This document shows, piece after piece, positions 55,515 to 63,993 of a DNA stretch of 64,000 bases (position 1 is the stretch's first letter; each line of letters begins with the position of its first letter). The stretch comes from Bifidobacterium phasiani (lineage in GTDB: Bacteria; Actinomycetota; Actinomycetes; Actinomycetales; Bifidobacteriaceae). The stretch covers positions 1 through 64,000 of the forward strand of contig NZ_JAHBBD010000003.1 of assembly GCF_019331775.1 (NCBI RefSeq), written 5' to 3'. The position numbers and the translations under genes were made by a program. Under the pieces are notes generated by a model. It was not told where the DNA came from, made no database searches, and saw nothing but the letters and a program-made list of their open reading frames with translations.

Positions 55515-56840
55515 ATGCTACAACGCAAAGCCTATCGGCAGTTGCAGGACTGGAAGACCAACAAGACGAACGAAAGCCTGCTGGTCTGTGGCGCGCGGCA
55601 GGTGGGCAAGACCACGCTGATCCGCCGGTTCGCCGCCGACAACTACGACTCGTTCGCCGAGATCAACTTTCTCGACAACCAAGCCGCGATCGAAACGGTC
55701 TCGCAGGCGCGCGACGCGGCCGACCTGCTGTTCCGCCTGACGGTCGTCGCACGTCGGCGGCTCGTCCCGGGACGATCGCTGATCTTCCTCGACGAGGTGC
55801 AGGCCTGCGGGGATCTGATCACCTGGGTGAAGTTCCTCAAGGAACAATCGTCCTATGACTTCGTGCTCTCCGGTTCCCTGCTGGGGCTCGACGCCTTCAA
55901 CGTCCGTTCGGTCCCCGTCGGGTTCCTGCAGACGCTGACCATGTATCCGCTGGACTTCGACGAGTTCTGCCTTGCCAACGGCATCCCGGCCACGGCGCTG
56001 GACAGCGTGCGGACCTCGTTCGCGGACCGCGCTCCCGTCCCCGACTTCCTGCATGCGCAGCTCGTGGACCTGTACTACCGTTACCTCCTCGTCGGCGGCA
56101 TGCCCGCCGCCGTCCAGTCCTACGTCACGCACAACGACATGCAGCAGGTGCGCGCGACCCATCGCAACCTCATCGACACCTACGAGGCCGACATCTCGCA
56201 ATATGTCGCCGACAAGGTCGAGGCGCGCCAGATCAAGACGGTGTACGAGGCCATCCCCGGACAGCTGAACTCGGAGAACAAGCGGTTCAAATACACACGA
56301 TTGAGCAAGACCGCCCGGTTCGCCAACATGGAGACCGCGTTCGACTGGCTTGCCAGCGCGGGAGTCGCGCTGCCCGTCTCCAGGGTCACCGACATCGCCT
56401 ACCCTCTTGGGCTCAGCGAGAACCGCAACCAGTTCAAGCTGTTCATGAACGACGTCGGGCTGCTCACCTCCCGGCTCATGGGCAACGCCGACCTCGACAT
56501 CCTCAACCGCAGGGACACGATCAATTTCGGCTCGATCTACGAAAACGTAGCCGCGCAGGAGCTGCTGAGCCGCGGTTTCGGACTTCATTATTACAATGCC
56601 GCCAAGGTGGGCGAGGTGGATTTCGTGGTGCAGACGCACCGGGGCGAGGTGCTGCTGTGCGAGATCAAGTCGGGCAAGGACTACAGGCGGCACAGCGCGC
56701 TCAACAACCTGATGGCCGCGTCGGAGGCGGACAACGTGAAGGCCTACGTGTTCTGCAATGGCAATGTCCAGGTCGAGGGCAACGTCACCTATCTGCCCAT
56801 CTATATGCTTGGATGCCTGTCGCCGGACGGCTTACTATGA
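55515..56840 (+). CDS. AAA ATPase with DUF4143 domain
   Basis: 441-residue protein: AAA_14-type ATPase (Walker A GARQVGKTT near residue 28, Walker B SLIFLDEVQ) and a C-terminal DUF4143 domain with a PD-(D/E)XK-like strand (GEVDFVVQTHRGEVLLCEIKSGK). The ATG at 55515 is taken; an in-frame TTG lies 21 nt earlier. The AT-rich leader (55380-55510) differs from neighbours. Family function is unclear, although members are common on variable loci. It sits alone between the GH3 gene and the second two-component system; its stop lies 15 nt before response regulator 2, so co-transcription is possible. Confidence 0.82.
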   Translation: MLQRKAYRQLQDWKTNKTNESLLVCGARQVGKTTLIRRFAADNYDSFAEINFLDNQAAIETVSQARDAADLLFRLTVVARRRLVPGRSLIFLDEVQACGDLITWVKFLKEQSSYDFVLSGSLLGLDAFNVRSVPVGFLQTLTMYPLDFDEFCLANGIPATALDSVRTSFADRAPVPDFLHAQLVDLYYRYLLVGGMPAAVQSYVTHNDMQQVRATHRNLIDTYEADISQYVADKVEARQIKTVYEAIPGQLNSENKRFKYTRLSKTARFANMETAFDWLASAGVALPVSRVTDIAYPLGLSENRNQFKLFMNDVGLLTSRLMGNADLDILNRRDTINFGSIYENVAAQELLSRGFGLHYYNAAKVGEVDFVVQTHRGEVLLCEIKSGKDYRRHSALNNLMAASEADNVKAYVFCNGNVQVEGNVTYLPIYMLGCLSPDGLL

Positions 56841-56855
56841 GGGCGGGAGGCACGC

Positions 56856-57557
56856 ATGATGAACATCGCCGTCGTCGACGATGACGACCGGGACGCCGCC
56901 GTCACCATCGAGCTGATCGACCGGTATTACGCCGGCGACGAGACCCGGTATGCCGTCACCCGGTACGGCGATGGCGGCACGTTTCTGGAGGGTTACCGCG
57001 CCGACTTCGATCTGGTGGTCCTCGATGTGGAAATGCCCGGCCTCGACGGCCTGGAGACCGCCCGTCGGCTGCGTGAGATCGACGGGAACGTCGTGCTGGT
57101 GTTCACCACGAAGATGGCGCAGTACGCGGCCGCCGGCTACGACGTGGACGCCATCGGCTACCTGCTCAAGCCGCTGGAGTACTTCAACCTGGCGCTGAAG
57201 ATGCGCAAGGCCGAGGAGCTCGTGCGATCGCGCCGCGGCGTGACCATCCCGCTGTCCGTCGACGGCGGGATGCGGTTTCTGTCCTCGCACGACGTCCGTT
57301 ACGTCGAGGTGTTCAGACACGACCTCGTCTACCACACGGGCGACGGCCCGTGGAGGGTTCGCGGCAGCCTCAAGGAGGCCGCCCGACTGCTCGAACCTGC
57401 CGATTTCGTCGCCTGCAGCCGTTTCTGCCTGGTGAATCTGGAATGGGTTCGGGCCGTGACCGACAACGACGTACGCGTCGACACGTTCACCCTGCCCGTC
57501 AGCCGTTCGAAGAAGAAGGCGCTGATGCAGGCGTTGGCGCGCTATTACGGGAGATGA
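56856..57557 (+). CDS. LytTR-family response regulator 2
   Basis: 233-residue AgrA-type regulator: receiver with D57 (VVLDVEM) and IGYLLKP, then LytTR domain (VRYVEVFRHDLVYHT, CLVNLEWV, SRSKKKALM). GGGAGG precedes the start. Stop overlaps kinase 2 start (ATGA). The direct repeat at 58873-58906, beyond kinase 2, is a candidate binding site. Confidence 0.9.
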   Translation: MMNIAVVDDDDRDAAVTIELIDRYYAGDETRYAVTRYGDGGTFLEGYRADFDLVVLDVEMPGLDGLETARRLREIDGNVVLVFTTKMAQYAAAGYDVDAIGYLLKPLEYFNLALKMRKAEELVRSRRGVTIPLSVDGGMRFLSSHDVRYVEVFRHDLVYHTGDGPWRVRGSLKEAARLLEPADFVACSRFCLVNLEWVRAVTDNDVRVDTFTLPVSRSKKKALMQALARYYGR

Positions 57558-58861
57558 CCGCCATGCCGAGTTTCATTCTGTTTCCGCTCACCTTCGTCTG
57601 CGGGACGCTGGTGTTCTGCCTGCACGTCGAGTGGCGACGCTCGTGGCGCATTCTGGCGATCCCTGCATTCGTCATCGTCTGCGGACTGATCTACGACCCG
57701 CTCACCATATGGGCCGACAGCGTCGAGAACGTCTCCAGCCTGCTGGTGCGGGCGTTGTACTACATCTGCTGTTCGGTGATGTTCGTCGCGATCCTGCGCT
57801 GCTGCACCAGACTGACATGGTTGGAGTCGCTGGTGACCGTGGTGGCCGGATACGCGGTCCAGCATCTTGCCGTCGATGTGTACGCGCTGATCGACGACAC
57901 CGGCTGGGCGCAACGCAACCCGGACGGGCCGCTTGAGCGGTTCATGACGAAATTCCTCGGGGTGTTCATCATCGTGTATGCGCTGACCTACGCGTGCATC
58001 GGACGACGGCGCGTGGTCGACGACGGCAAGATCAGAAACCGACTCGTCTGGGTTCTCGTGTGCGCCGGCATTCTGCTGTTCGTCATCACGTTCAGCATGC
58101 TGGTCGTCGAGGACCGTTCCCTGGAAACGCGTCTCGTCGGACACATCTACGATGCGATCTGCGTGGCGCTGATGTTGGCCGTGCTGATGCTGGTCGCCGC
58201 CAACGACCGGCTGTACGGCGATCTGGCGGCGTTGCGGCAGACCGAGCAGCTGGCCCGCCAGCACTATGAGATCGCCCGCGAGAACATCGATCTGATCAAC
58301 ATCCGCTGCCATGACATCCGCAAATCCATCTCCCGGATGGCGGACAACCGCGCCGACACGACGACCGGGGACCTGCTGCGCCAGGTCGAGGGCAACATCC
58401 GCATCTACGACTCGATCTTCCACACGGGCAACGAATACCTGGACGTGCTGCTGACGGAGAAAGGGCTGTACTGCTCCGGCAACGCCATCACCTTCACATG
58501 CGTCGCGGACGGCCGCAGGCTTGGATTCATGGACGACACCGACGTGTTCGAGCTGTTCTCCAACATTCTCGACAACGCCATCGAAAGCGCCGCTCGGATG
58601 CAGGAACCCGGCAAACGCGTCGTGAACCTCGGCGTCGAGGCCAACGGCGGGCTGCTGGTCATCCGATCGGAGAACTACTACCCGGACACGGACGTCCCGA
58701 AATTCAGCGACGGCATGCCGGTCACCACGAAGACCGACCACCGCCAGCACGGGTTCGGCACGCGATCCATCGCATGGCAGGCCAGGAAATACAACGGCGA
58801 AGCCTCGTTCCAGGCCTCGGACGGCGTGTACACGGTAACGGTGGTGGTGCCGATTCCCTAA
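57554..58861 (+). CDS. AgrC-like GHKL sensor histidine kinase 2
   Basis: 435-residue membrane kinase with about six N-terminal helices, the acceptor segment RCHDIRKSI near residue 252 and a GHKL domain (NILDNAIES; GFGTRSI). Clearly related in layout to kinase 1, but the acceptor motif differs (HDIRK versus HDLKHQ). Coupled to response regulator 2. It is followed within 174 bp by permuted GH3 gene 2, without a clear terminator between. Confidence 0.88.
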   Translation: MTAMPSFILFPLTFVCGTLVFCLHVEWRRSWRILAIPAFVIVCGLIYDPLTIWADSVENVSSLLVRALYYICCSVMFVAILRCCTRLTWLESLVTVVAGYAVQHLAVDVYALIDDTGWAQRNPDGPLERFMTKFLGVFIIVYALTYACIGRRRVVDDGKIRNRLVWVLVCAGILLFVITFSMLVVEDRSLETRLVGHIYDAICVALMLAVLMLVAANDRLYGDLAALRQTEQLARQHYEIARENIDLINIRCHDIRKSISRMADNRADTTTGDLLRQVEGNIRIYDSIFHTGNEYLDVLLTEKGLYCSGNAITFTCVADGRRLGFMDDTDVFELFSNILDNAIESAARMQEPGKRVVNLGVEANGGLLVIRSENYYPDTDVPKFSDGMPVTTKTDHRQHGFGTRSIAWQARKYNGEASFQASDGVYTVTVVVPIP

Positions 58862-58872
58862 CGCCGCGCAGT

Positions 58873-58906
58873 GACCTCTCGTGCCGCCACGGCGACCGCT
58901 CGTGCC
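58873..58906 (+). promoter_or_regulatory. Candidate LytTR binding site (21-bp-period direct repeat)
   Basis: GACCTCTCGTGCC (58873-58885) and GACCGCTCGTGCC (58894-58906) are direct repeats starting 21 bp apart, two helical turns. LytTR regulators such as AgrA typically bind two direct half-sites with a similar period. It lies between kinase 2 and permuted GH3 gene 2, about 130 bp before that gene. The sequence differs from the AgrA consensus, so the link rests on spacing and context. Confidence 0.5.
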
Positions 58907-59035
58907 AACGACGACGTGTGTGACCGCCGGGTCCCCGTATGGTCGGGGTGCAGGTTCGGCAAGGCGGCTGCTTGGAATGACGTTGTTCCCTGCGGGCGTC
59001 GACGCCGAAACACCAACGAGAGTTAGGAGATAGGC

Positions 59036-61939
59036 ATGCTGGATATCAACATGTCCGACGTCCTCACCGTGCTCGGCTCGATCGCCCCGTATCTGGCGGC
59101 CATCGGTGTGGTGCTGGTGCTGGCGCTGATTGTGACATTCGCGGTGAACCGCAGGACCATCAAAGATGCCGCGGCCCGCAAACTCATTCATTCCGAATCG
59201 TGGCTCGTCTTTCTCGTCGCCGCCGTCGTGGCCGTGGCGATGATGCTGTTCGGCCCGCTCGCCACACTGCTGAACAACGCGACGGCGGACCGCCACATGC
59301 TCACCGACGACACCGTGGCCGCAGCCAACGAACTCGCCGAGGAGGTGCAGTCCGAGGCCGTCACGATGCTGAAAAACAACGACGGCAACCTGCCGCTCAA
59401 GGACACCAAGGTCAACGTGTTCGGCTGGGGTTCGACCAACCCGGTCTACGGCGGCACAGGCTCCGGCTCTATGTCCGCGCAGTATCCGACCGTGTCGCTG
59501 CTCGACGGCATGGCGCAGGCCGGTCTGGAAACCAACGAGGAGCTGTCCAAGCTGTACACCGACTACCGCGAGGACCGCCCCGAAGTCGGCATGTTCGCCG
59601 TCGACTGGACGCTGCCGGAGGTTCCGGCCGCCGACTACCCGCAGTCGCTGATCGACGACGCCAAGGCGTTCTCCGATGAGGCCGTCATCGTGATCACCCG
59701 CGTCGGCGGCGAAGGCGCCGACCTGCCGACCAACATGAAGGCCGAAGGCATCACCTACAACGACAACTCCACCGAATACGCCGACTTCGAAGCCGGGGAG
59801 CATTTCCTGCAGCTGTCGCAGACCGAGCAGGACATGGTCGACCTGGTGACCTCGAACTTCGACAACGTCACGCTGATCTACAACGGCGCGAACGCCTTCC
59901 AGTTCGATTTCCTGAACGACTACCCGCAGATCAAGTCGGTGCTGTGGTGCCCGCCGGCCGGCCAGACCGGATTCGCCGCGCTGGGCGACATCCTCGCCGG
60001 CACCACGAACCCGTCCGGCAAGACCTCGGACACCTTCGTGTACGACCTGACCTCGACCCCGACCTTCAACAACTTCGGCGACTTCGCCTATGACAACGTG
60101 GACGAGTTCACCATCACCAGCACGTTCGGCGGCGTCAGCTCCGATGTTTCACCGCATTTCGTGAACTACGTGGAGGGCATCTACGTGGGCTACAAGTTCT
60201 ACGAGACCGCGGACGACGAGGGGCTGATCGACTATGACGCGACCGTGCAGTACCCGTTCGGCTACGGCCTGTCCTACACGACCTTCGACCAGGAGATGGG
60301 CGACGTGACCTACGCGGACGGCACCGTGAGCTTCGACGTGACCGTGACGAACACGGGCGACGTGGCGGGCAAGGACGTCGTCGAGGTCTATTACAACCCG
60401 CCGTATACCAACGGCGGCATCGAGAAGGCGTCCGCGAACTTGGTCGCGTTCGACAAGACGGACCTGCTGGAGCCGGGCGAGTCGCAGACCGTGACCATCG
60501 AGTTCGAGGACGACGACATGGCGTCCTACGACTACGAGGACGCGCAGGCGTGGGTGCTGGAGGCCGGCGACTACCAGGTCTCGATCAACGCCGACTCGCA
60601 TACCGAAATCGCCTCGGCCACCGTGACCGTGCCCGAGACCATCACCTACGACACCGAGGACAACACGCACAACGGCGACCGGATCGTGGCCACGAACGTG
60701 TTCGACGACGCCAACGGCGGCCTGACCTACCTGTCTCGCGCCGACGGCTTCGCGAACTACGAGGAGGCCACCGCGGCCCCCGCCTCGATGTCGATGAGCG
60801 ACGAGGCCAAGACCGAGTTCATCAACAACGGCAACTACGACCCCACCGCGCACAACGACGACTCGGACGAGATGCCGACCACCGGCGCCGACAACGGCGT
60901 CCGCCTGGCCGACCTGACCGGCAAGGACTACGACGACCCGCTGTGGGACGACCTGCTCGACGAGCTGACCGTCGAGGACATGGACAACCTGATCGCCAAC
61001 GGCGGTTTCGGCAACGCGGCCGTCGATTCGATCGGCAAGGTCCAGCTCACCGACGCCGACGGTCCGGCCGCACTGAACAACAACTTCACCGGCGTCGGCT
61101 CGATCGGCTTCCCGAGCTCGACCGCGTTCGCCTGCACGTGGAACGTCGACCTCGCCCGCGCGTTCGGCGACATGATCGGCCAGATGGCGCATGACATGTA
61201 CATCACCGGCTGGTATGCCCCGGCGGTGAACATCCATCGCTCGGCGTTCGCCGGCCGCAACTTCGAGTACTTCTCCGAGGACGCCACGCTCTCCGCGAGA
61301 ATGGTCGCCGAAGAGGTCGCCGGCGCCCAGGACAGCGGCGTGTACGCCTTCGTCAAGCACTTCGCCCTGAACGACCAGGAGACGAACCGCAACAACATGC
61401 TGTGCACCTGGTCGAACGAGCAGGCGATCCGCGAGATCTACCTCAGGCCCTTCGAGTCCGCCGTCAAGGACGGCGGAGCCACCGCGATGATGAGCGGCTT
61501 CGATTACATCGGGCCGGTCTACGCCGGCGCCGACCCGAGCCTGCTCACCAACGTGCTCCGCGGCGAATGGGGCTTCGACGGCATGGTCGTCACCGACTAC
61601 TTCGGCTGCTTTGAAACCTTCCAAAACGCCGATCAGATCATCCGAGCCGGAGGCAACATCATGCTGGCCACGCTGGACGTGACCAACCATGTCTCCGACA
61701 CGGCCTCCGCCACCTCGGTGACGGCAATGAGGGAAGCCGTGCACGGCATCCTGTACTCCACCGCCAACAGCTGGCTGTACGCGGACGGCGAGCCGGACAG
61801 CAGCGCGCCGATCTGGCAGACCATCACCTATGTGGTGATCGGCCTGGCCGCAGTCGTGTTCGTCGTGCTCGAGACACTGGCCATCAAGCGCTACCTCGAC
61901 CGCAGGAAGGCCGCCAAAGTGACCGTCAGCGGCAAGTAG
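59036..61939 (+). CDS. Membrane-anchored, domain-permuted GH3 glycosidase 2
   Basis: 967-residue paralogue of the protein at 52361, with the same layout: two N-terminal helices, GH3 C-terminal domain (probable acid/base E226 in GGEG), Fn3-like domain, GH3 barrel (KHFALNDQE; nucleophile D854 in MVVTDYF), C-terminal helix and KRYLDRRKAAK tail. The middle regions are nearly identical in places (for example VSFDVTVTNTGDVAGKDVVE), suggesting recent duplication or gene conversion, while other parts differ. AGGAGA precedes the ATG. It follows the second two-component system and may be its target. Confidence 0.87.
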   Translation: MLDINMSDVLTVLGSIAPYLAAIGVVLVLALIVTFAVNRRTIKDAAARKLIHSESWLVFLVAAVVAVAMMLFGPLATLLNNATADRHMLTDDTVAAANELAEEVQSEAVTMLKNNDGNLPLKDTKVNVFGWGSTNPVYGGTGSGSMSAQYPTVSLLDGMAQAGLETNEELSKLYTDYREDRPEVGMFAVDWTLPEVPAADYPQSLIDDAKAFSDEAVIVITRVGGEGADLPTNMKAEGITYNDNSTEYADFEAGEHFLQLSQTEQDMVDLVTSNFDNVTLIYNGANAFQFDFLNDYPQIKSVLWCPPAGQTGFAALGDILAGTTNPSGKTSDTFVYDLTSTPTFNNFGDFAYDNVDEFTITSTFGGVSSDVSPHFVNYVEGIYVGYKFYETADDEGLIDYDATVQYPFGYGLSYTTFDQEMGDVTYADGTVSFDVTVTNTGDVAGKDVVEVYYNPPYTNGGIEKASANLVAFDKTDLLEPGESQTVTIEFEDDDMASYDYEDAQAWVLEAGDYQVSINADSHTEIASATVTVPETITYDTEDNTHNGDRIVATNVFDDANGGLTYLSRADGFANYEEATAAPASMSMSDEAKTEFINNGNYDPTAHNDDSDEMPTTGADNGVRLADLTGKDYDDPLWDDLLDELTVEDMDNLIANGGFGNAAVDSIGKVQLTDADGPAALNNNFTGVGSIGFPSSTAFACTWNVDLARAFGDMIGQMAHDMYITGWYAPAVNIHRSAFAGRNFEYFSEDATLSARMVAEEVAGAQDSGVYAFVKHFALNDQETNRNNMLCTWSNEQAIREIYLRPFESAVKDGGATAMMSGFDYIGPVYAGADPSLLTNVLRGEWGFDGMVVTDYFGCFETFQNADQIIRAGGNIMLATLDVTNHVSDTASATSVTAMREAVHGILYSTANSWLYADGEPDSSAPIWQTITYVVIGLAAVVFVVLETLAIKRYLDRRKAAKVTVSGK

Positions 61940-62030
61940 CCGGCCCGGGGCGCACTGCCCAGCGCCCGCAGCCAAACCTGCACGCCCGCCAGGTACCCTT
62001 CTCCACCCGGCGAGCGTGCAACCCTCCTCA

Positions 62031-62063
62031 TGGGGTGCGCGGAGCATCGTTCCGCGCACCCCA
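62031..62063 (+). terminator. Terminator of permuted GH3 gene 2
   Basis: TGGGGTGCGCGGA / TCCGCGCACCCCA, 13-bp perfect stem, 7-nt loop, followed by TACCTTT. Just after it, CCATACCTTTATGAGTCCCG and CCATACCCTCATGTCCC begin two direct repeats 29 bp apart (62061, 62090). Confidence 0.7.
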
Positions 62064-62127
62064 TACCTTTATGAGTCCCGCGGGTCACGCCATACCCTCA
62101 TGTCCCTCGGGTCATGCGGCGCGCGGC

Positions 62128-62841
62128 TCAGCACACGAATCCGGCGAGCGCCTTCATGAACGCATGGCGCCGCCGGCGCGACACCAGCACGTGGTCGCCG
62201 CCCTGCACCAGGCAGTCGTCCCGGTCCAGCGACCGCACGTAGCGCATGTTGACCAGGTACGCCGGCGAGCATAGGAAGAATCCCATCCCCTCCAGACGCT
62301 CGCGTAGGTCCTTCAACGCGCCGACAAACTCGTAGCGCGCGCCCAGCGCGTGCACGACGATCTTGTGCTTGCGGCTCTCCAGGTACGTCACCTCGTTCAG
62401 CGGCACGCGCGCGACGTTCGCCCCCACCGGCATCGTCAGCATCGCCGAGGAGTCGCGGCGACGCTTCTGCTGGATGCACAGATCCAGCTCACGCTCCAGC
62501 GCGAAGTACGAGACCGGCTTGACCAAGTAGCCCAGCGCCCCCACCTCGTACCCGTGGATCGCCAGCTGACCCATGTTCGTGGCGAATACGATGGTCACCT
62601 CGCCGTCCAGCGCGCGCACGGCCCGGGCGGTGTCGAACCCGTCGTCGCCGCCCAGCGCCACGTCCATCACGATGAGGTCGAACTGGGTGCGGAACCCGTC
62701 GAGCAGCGACCGCCCGTCGGCGTACTCGCTGATGTCGAACGCCATCTCATGGTTCAGGGCATACCGGTCGAAGCACGCCCTCAACATACGGCGGCTCTCC
62801 GCATCGTCATCGACCAACGCCACCGACATCACATCCGACAT
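62128..62841 (-). CDS. LytTR-family response regulator 3 (orphan)
   Basis: 237-residue AgrA-type regulator: receiver with D60 (LIVMDVALGG) and LGYLVKP, then LytTR domain (VTYLESRKHKIVVHA, YLVNMRYV). The start at 62841 follows GGAAAGGA at long spacing; ATG 62829 is an alternative. Unlike regulators 1 and 2 it has no adjacent kinase, so it may be served by kinase 1 or 2. It is convergent with permuted GH3 gene 2. Confidence 0.87.
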   Translation of the reverse strand: MSDVMSVALVDDDAESRRMLRACFDRYALNHEMAFDISEYADGRSLLDGFRTQFDLIVMDVALGGDDGFDTARAVRALDGEVTIVFATNMGQLAIHGYEVGALGYLVKPVSYFALERELDLCIQQKRRRDSSAMLTMPVGANVARVPLNEVTYLESRKHKIVVHALGARYEFVGALKDLRERLEGMGFFLCSPAYLVNMRYVRSLDRDDCLVQGGDHVLVSRRRRHAFMKALAGFVC

Positions 62842-63009
62842 ATCGCCACCGATCCTTTCCGGCGGCGGTACGGTCGTTGTCAATCGGTCGCCGCGGTGAA
62901 GCACATCGTAAGCGGGAAACCCGGTCCGCCGATAATGCACCACTCCGAGCACTTATGCACGCAACGCATACATGGTCGATCGGGGCGCACAATCGTCGGT
63001 GAGCAGCGC

Positions 63010-63170
63010 GCAGGTGCCACGGCAGACGTCACAGCAGGCCCACGGACGACGTCACAGCTATCCCCACGACCGGCATCACGGCAGACGTCACAGCAGACCG
63101 CGGCCGGCGCTACAGCGGCGCAGCATGATGGTGTCGCCAATCTTGCCGGCGTCACGGCAGACGTCGCGGT
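63010..63170. repeat. Imperfect tandem CGGCAGACGTCACAGCA units
   Basis: GGCAGACGTCACAGCAG appears around 63020 and 63080 and, as GGCAGACGTCGCGG, around 63153, interspersed with related GACGACGTCACAGCTA and GGCGCTACAGCGG words. Likely a degenerate short tandem array, of unknown role. Confidence 0.5.
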
Positions 63171-63196
63171 CAACCGCGGACGATGGACCTCTTCCG

Positions 63197-63310
63197 GCGT
63201 CGTTTCCGTAGCACTATCGGCCACAGCGGTGCTACCGAAACGACGCTGGGAATCCCCCAGCGTCAAGTAAAACGCACCCGCGCCTTTGTTTATCAGCCAA
63301 AACCGACGCT
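63197..63310 (-). repeat. R repeat, copy R4
   Basis: Inverted relative to R2 and R3. GCGTCGTTTCCGTAGCAC/GTGCTACCGAAACGACGC hairpin, then GCTGGGAATCCCCCAGC hairpin, TAAAACGCA, TTGTTTATCAGCC and the terminal AAAACCGACGCT. Confidence 0.75.
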
Positions 63311-63448
63311 ACACAGGAGCCGTAGCATGACACCTCAACCCCACTCCGCCCGGGTGGCCTTGCTTGCGTGCAAACGTTATGTGTCGCATCTTCATCCGGC
63401 CAACACCTTCCACCTGTCCATACCTCCACTCGGCCGCATCCCCACCTG

Positions 63449-63560
63449 ACGTCGTTTCGGTAGCACCACCGGCCACAGCGGTGCTACCGAAACGACGCTG
63501 AGGAATCCCCAACGTCGGGTAAAACGCACCCGTGAGGCTGTTTATCAACCAAAACCGATG
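63449..63560 (-). repeat. R repeat, copy R5
   Basis: Same orientation and order as R4, 252 bp further: GACGTCGTTTCGGTAGCACC hairpin, short ACGCTGAGGAATCCCCAACGT hairpin, GGGTAAAACGCA, CTGTTTATCAACC and AAAACCGATG. The two are more alike than either is to R2 or R3. Confidence 0.75.
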
Positions 63561-63780
63561 ATACAAGCAGACCGCGGCACGACACCGCCCCACCTCCGCC
63601 CAGGCGGTCATGCTCTTACGCAGGTATCTGCCGGTGCCTCCGACCAGGTGGCCTTGTTTCACGCAGGTGTATATCACACCTCCGCTCAAAGTACGACCAT
63701 GCCCGCGTTACGCACGGTCGAATCCCAGCTGCCGCCGGTCGCGACCACCGATGCATGGGCGCAACGGCCGCGATCGTCGC

Positions 63781-63993
63781 TCACGCCCAACGACCGGACG
63801 GGACCTCGTTCCACAACAGCATGCCGCCGGCAAGCGGAACACCCGCATCCACAAGCTTCGCCGTCAACGGCAGCCGCGCAGCGACCTCCTTGAAATCTGT
63901 GCGGATGATCTGCGTGACGCCGGCACGCCGCAGTACCGCCTCGCGCTCACGCTCCTCCGACACCACCGAACGGACGCTCTTGCCTTGGGTCAT
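63781..63993 (-). CDS. C-terminal part of an unknown protein at the window edge
   Basis: 70 visible residues ending at 63781; the frame may continue past the right edge, so the ATG at 63993 may be internal. The sequence has protein-like character (SEEREREAVLRRAGVTQIIR, then LTAKLVDAGVPL), and the arginine-rich helix followed by VTQIIRTD recalls C-termini of DUF559/AbiEi-like proteins. This resemblance is only suggestive. It may equally be a decayed fragment next to repeats. Confidence 0.4.
   Translation of the reverse strand: MTQGKSVRSVVSEEREREAVLRRAGVTQIIRTDFKEVAARLPLTAKLVDAGVPLAGGMLLWNEVPSGRWA

Larger units (their letters stand above)
62842..63780. other. Repeat-rich intergenic region
   Basis: About 940 bp with two R repeats in the same orientation (63197-63310, 63449-63560) and, at 63010-63150, imperfect repeats of GGCAGACGTCACAGC (around 63020, 63080 and 63153). 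Frames in it are repeat-derived and not supported as genes. Confidence 0.55.
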
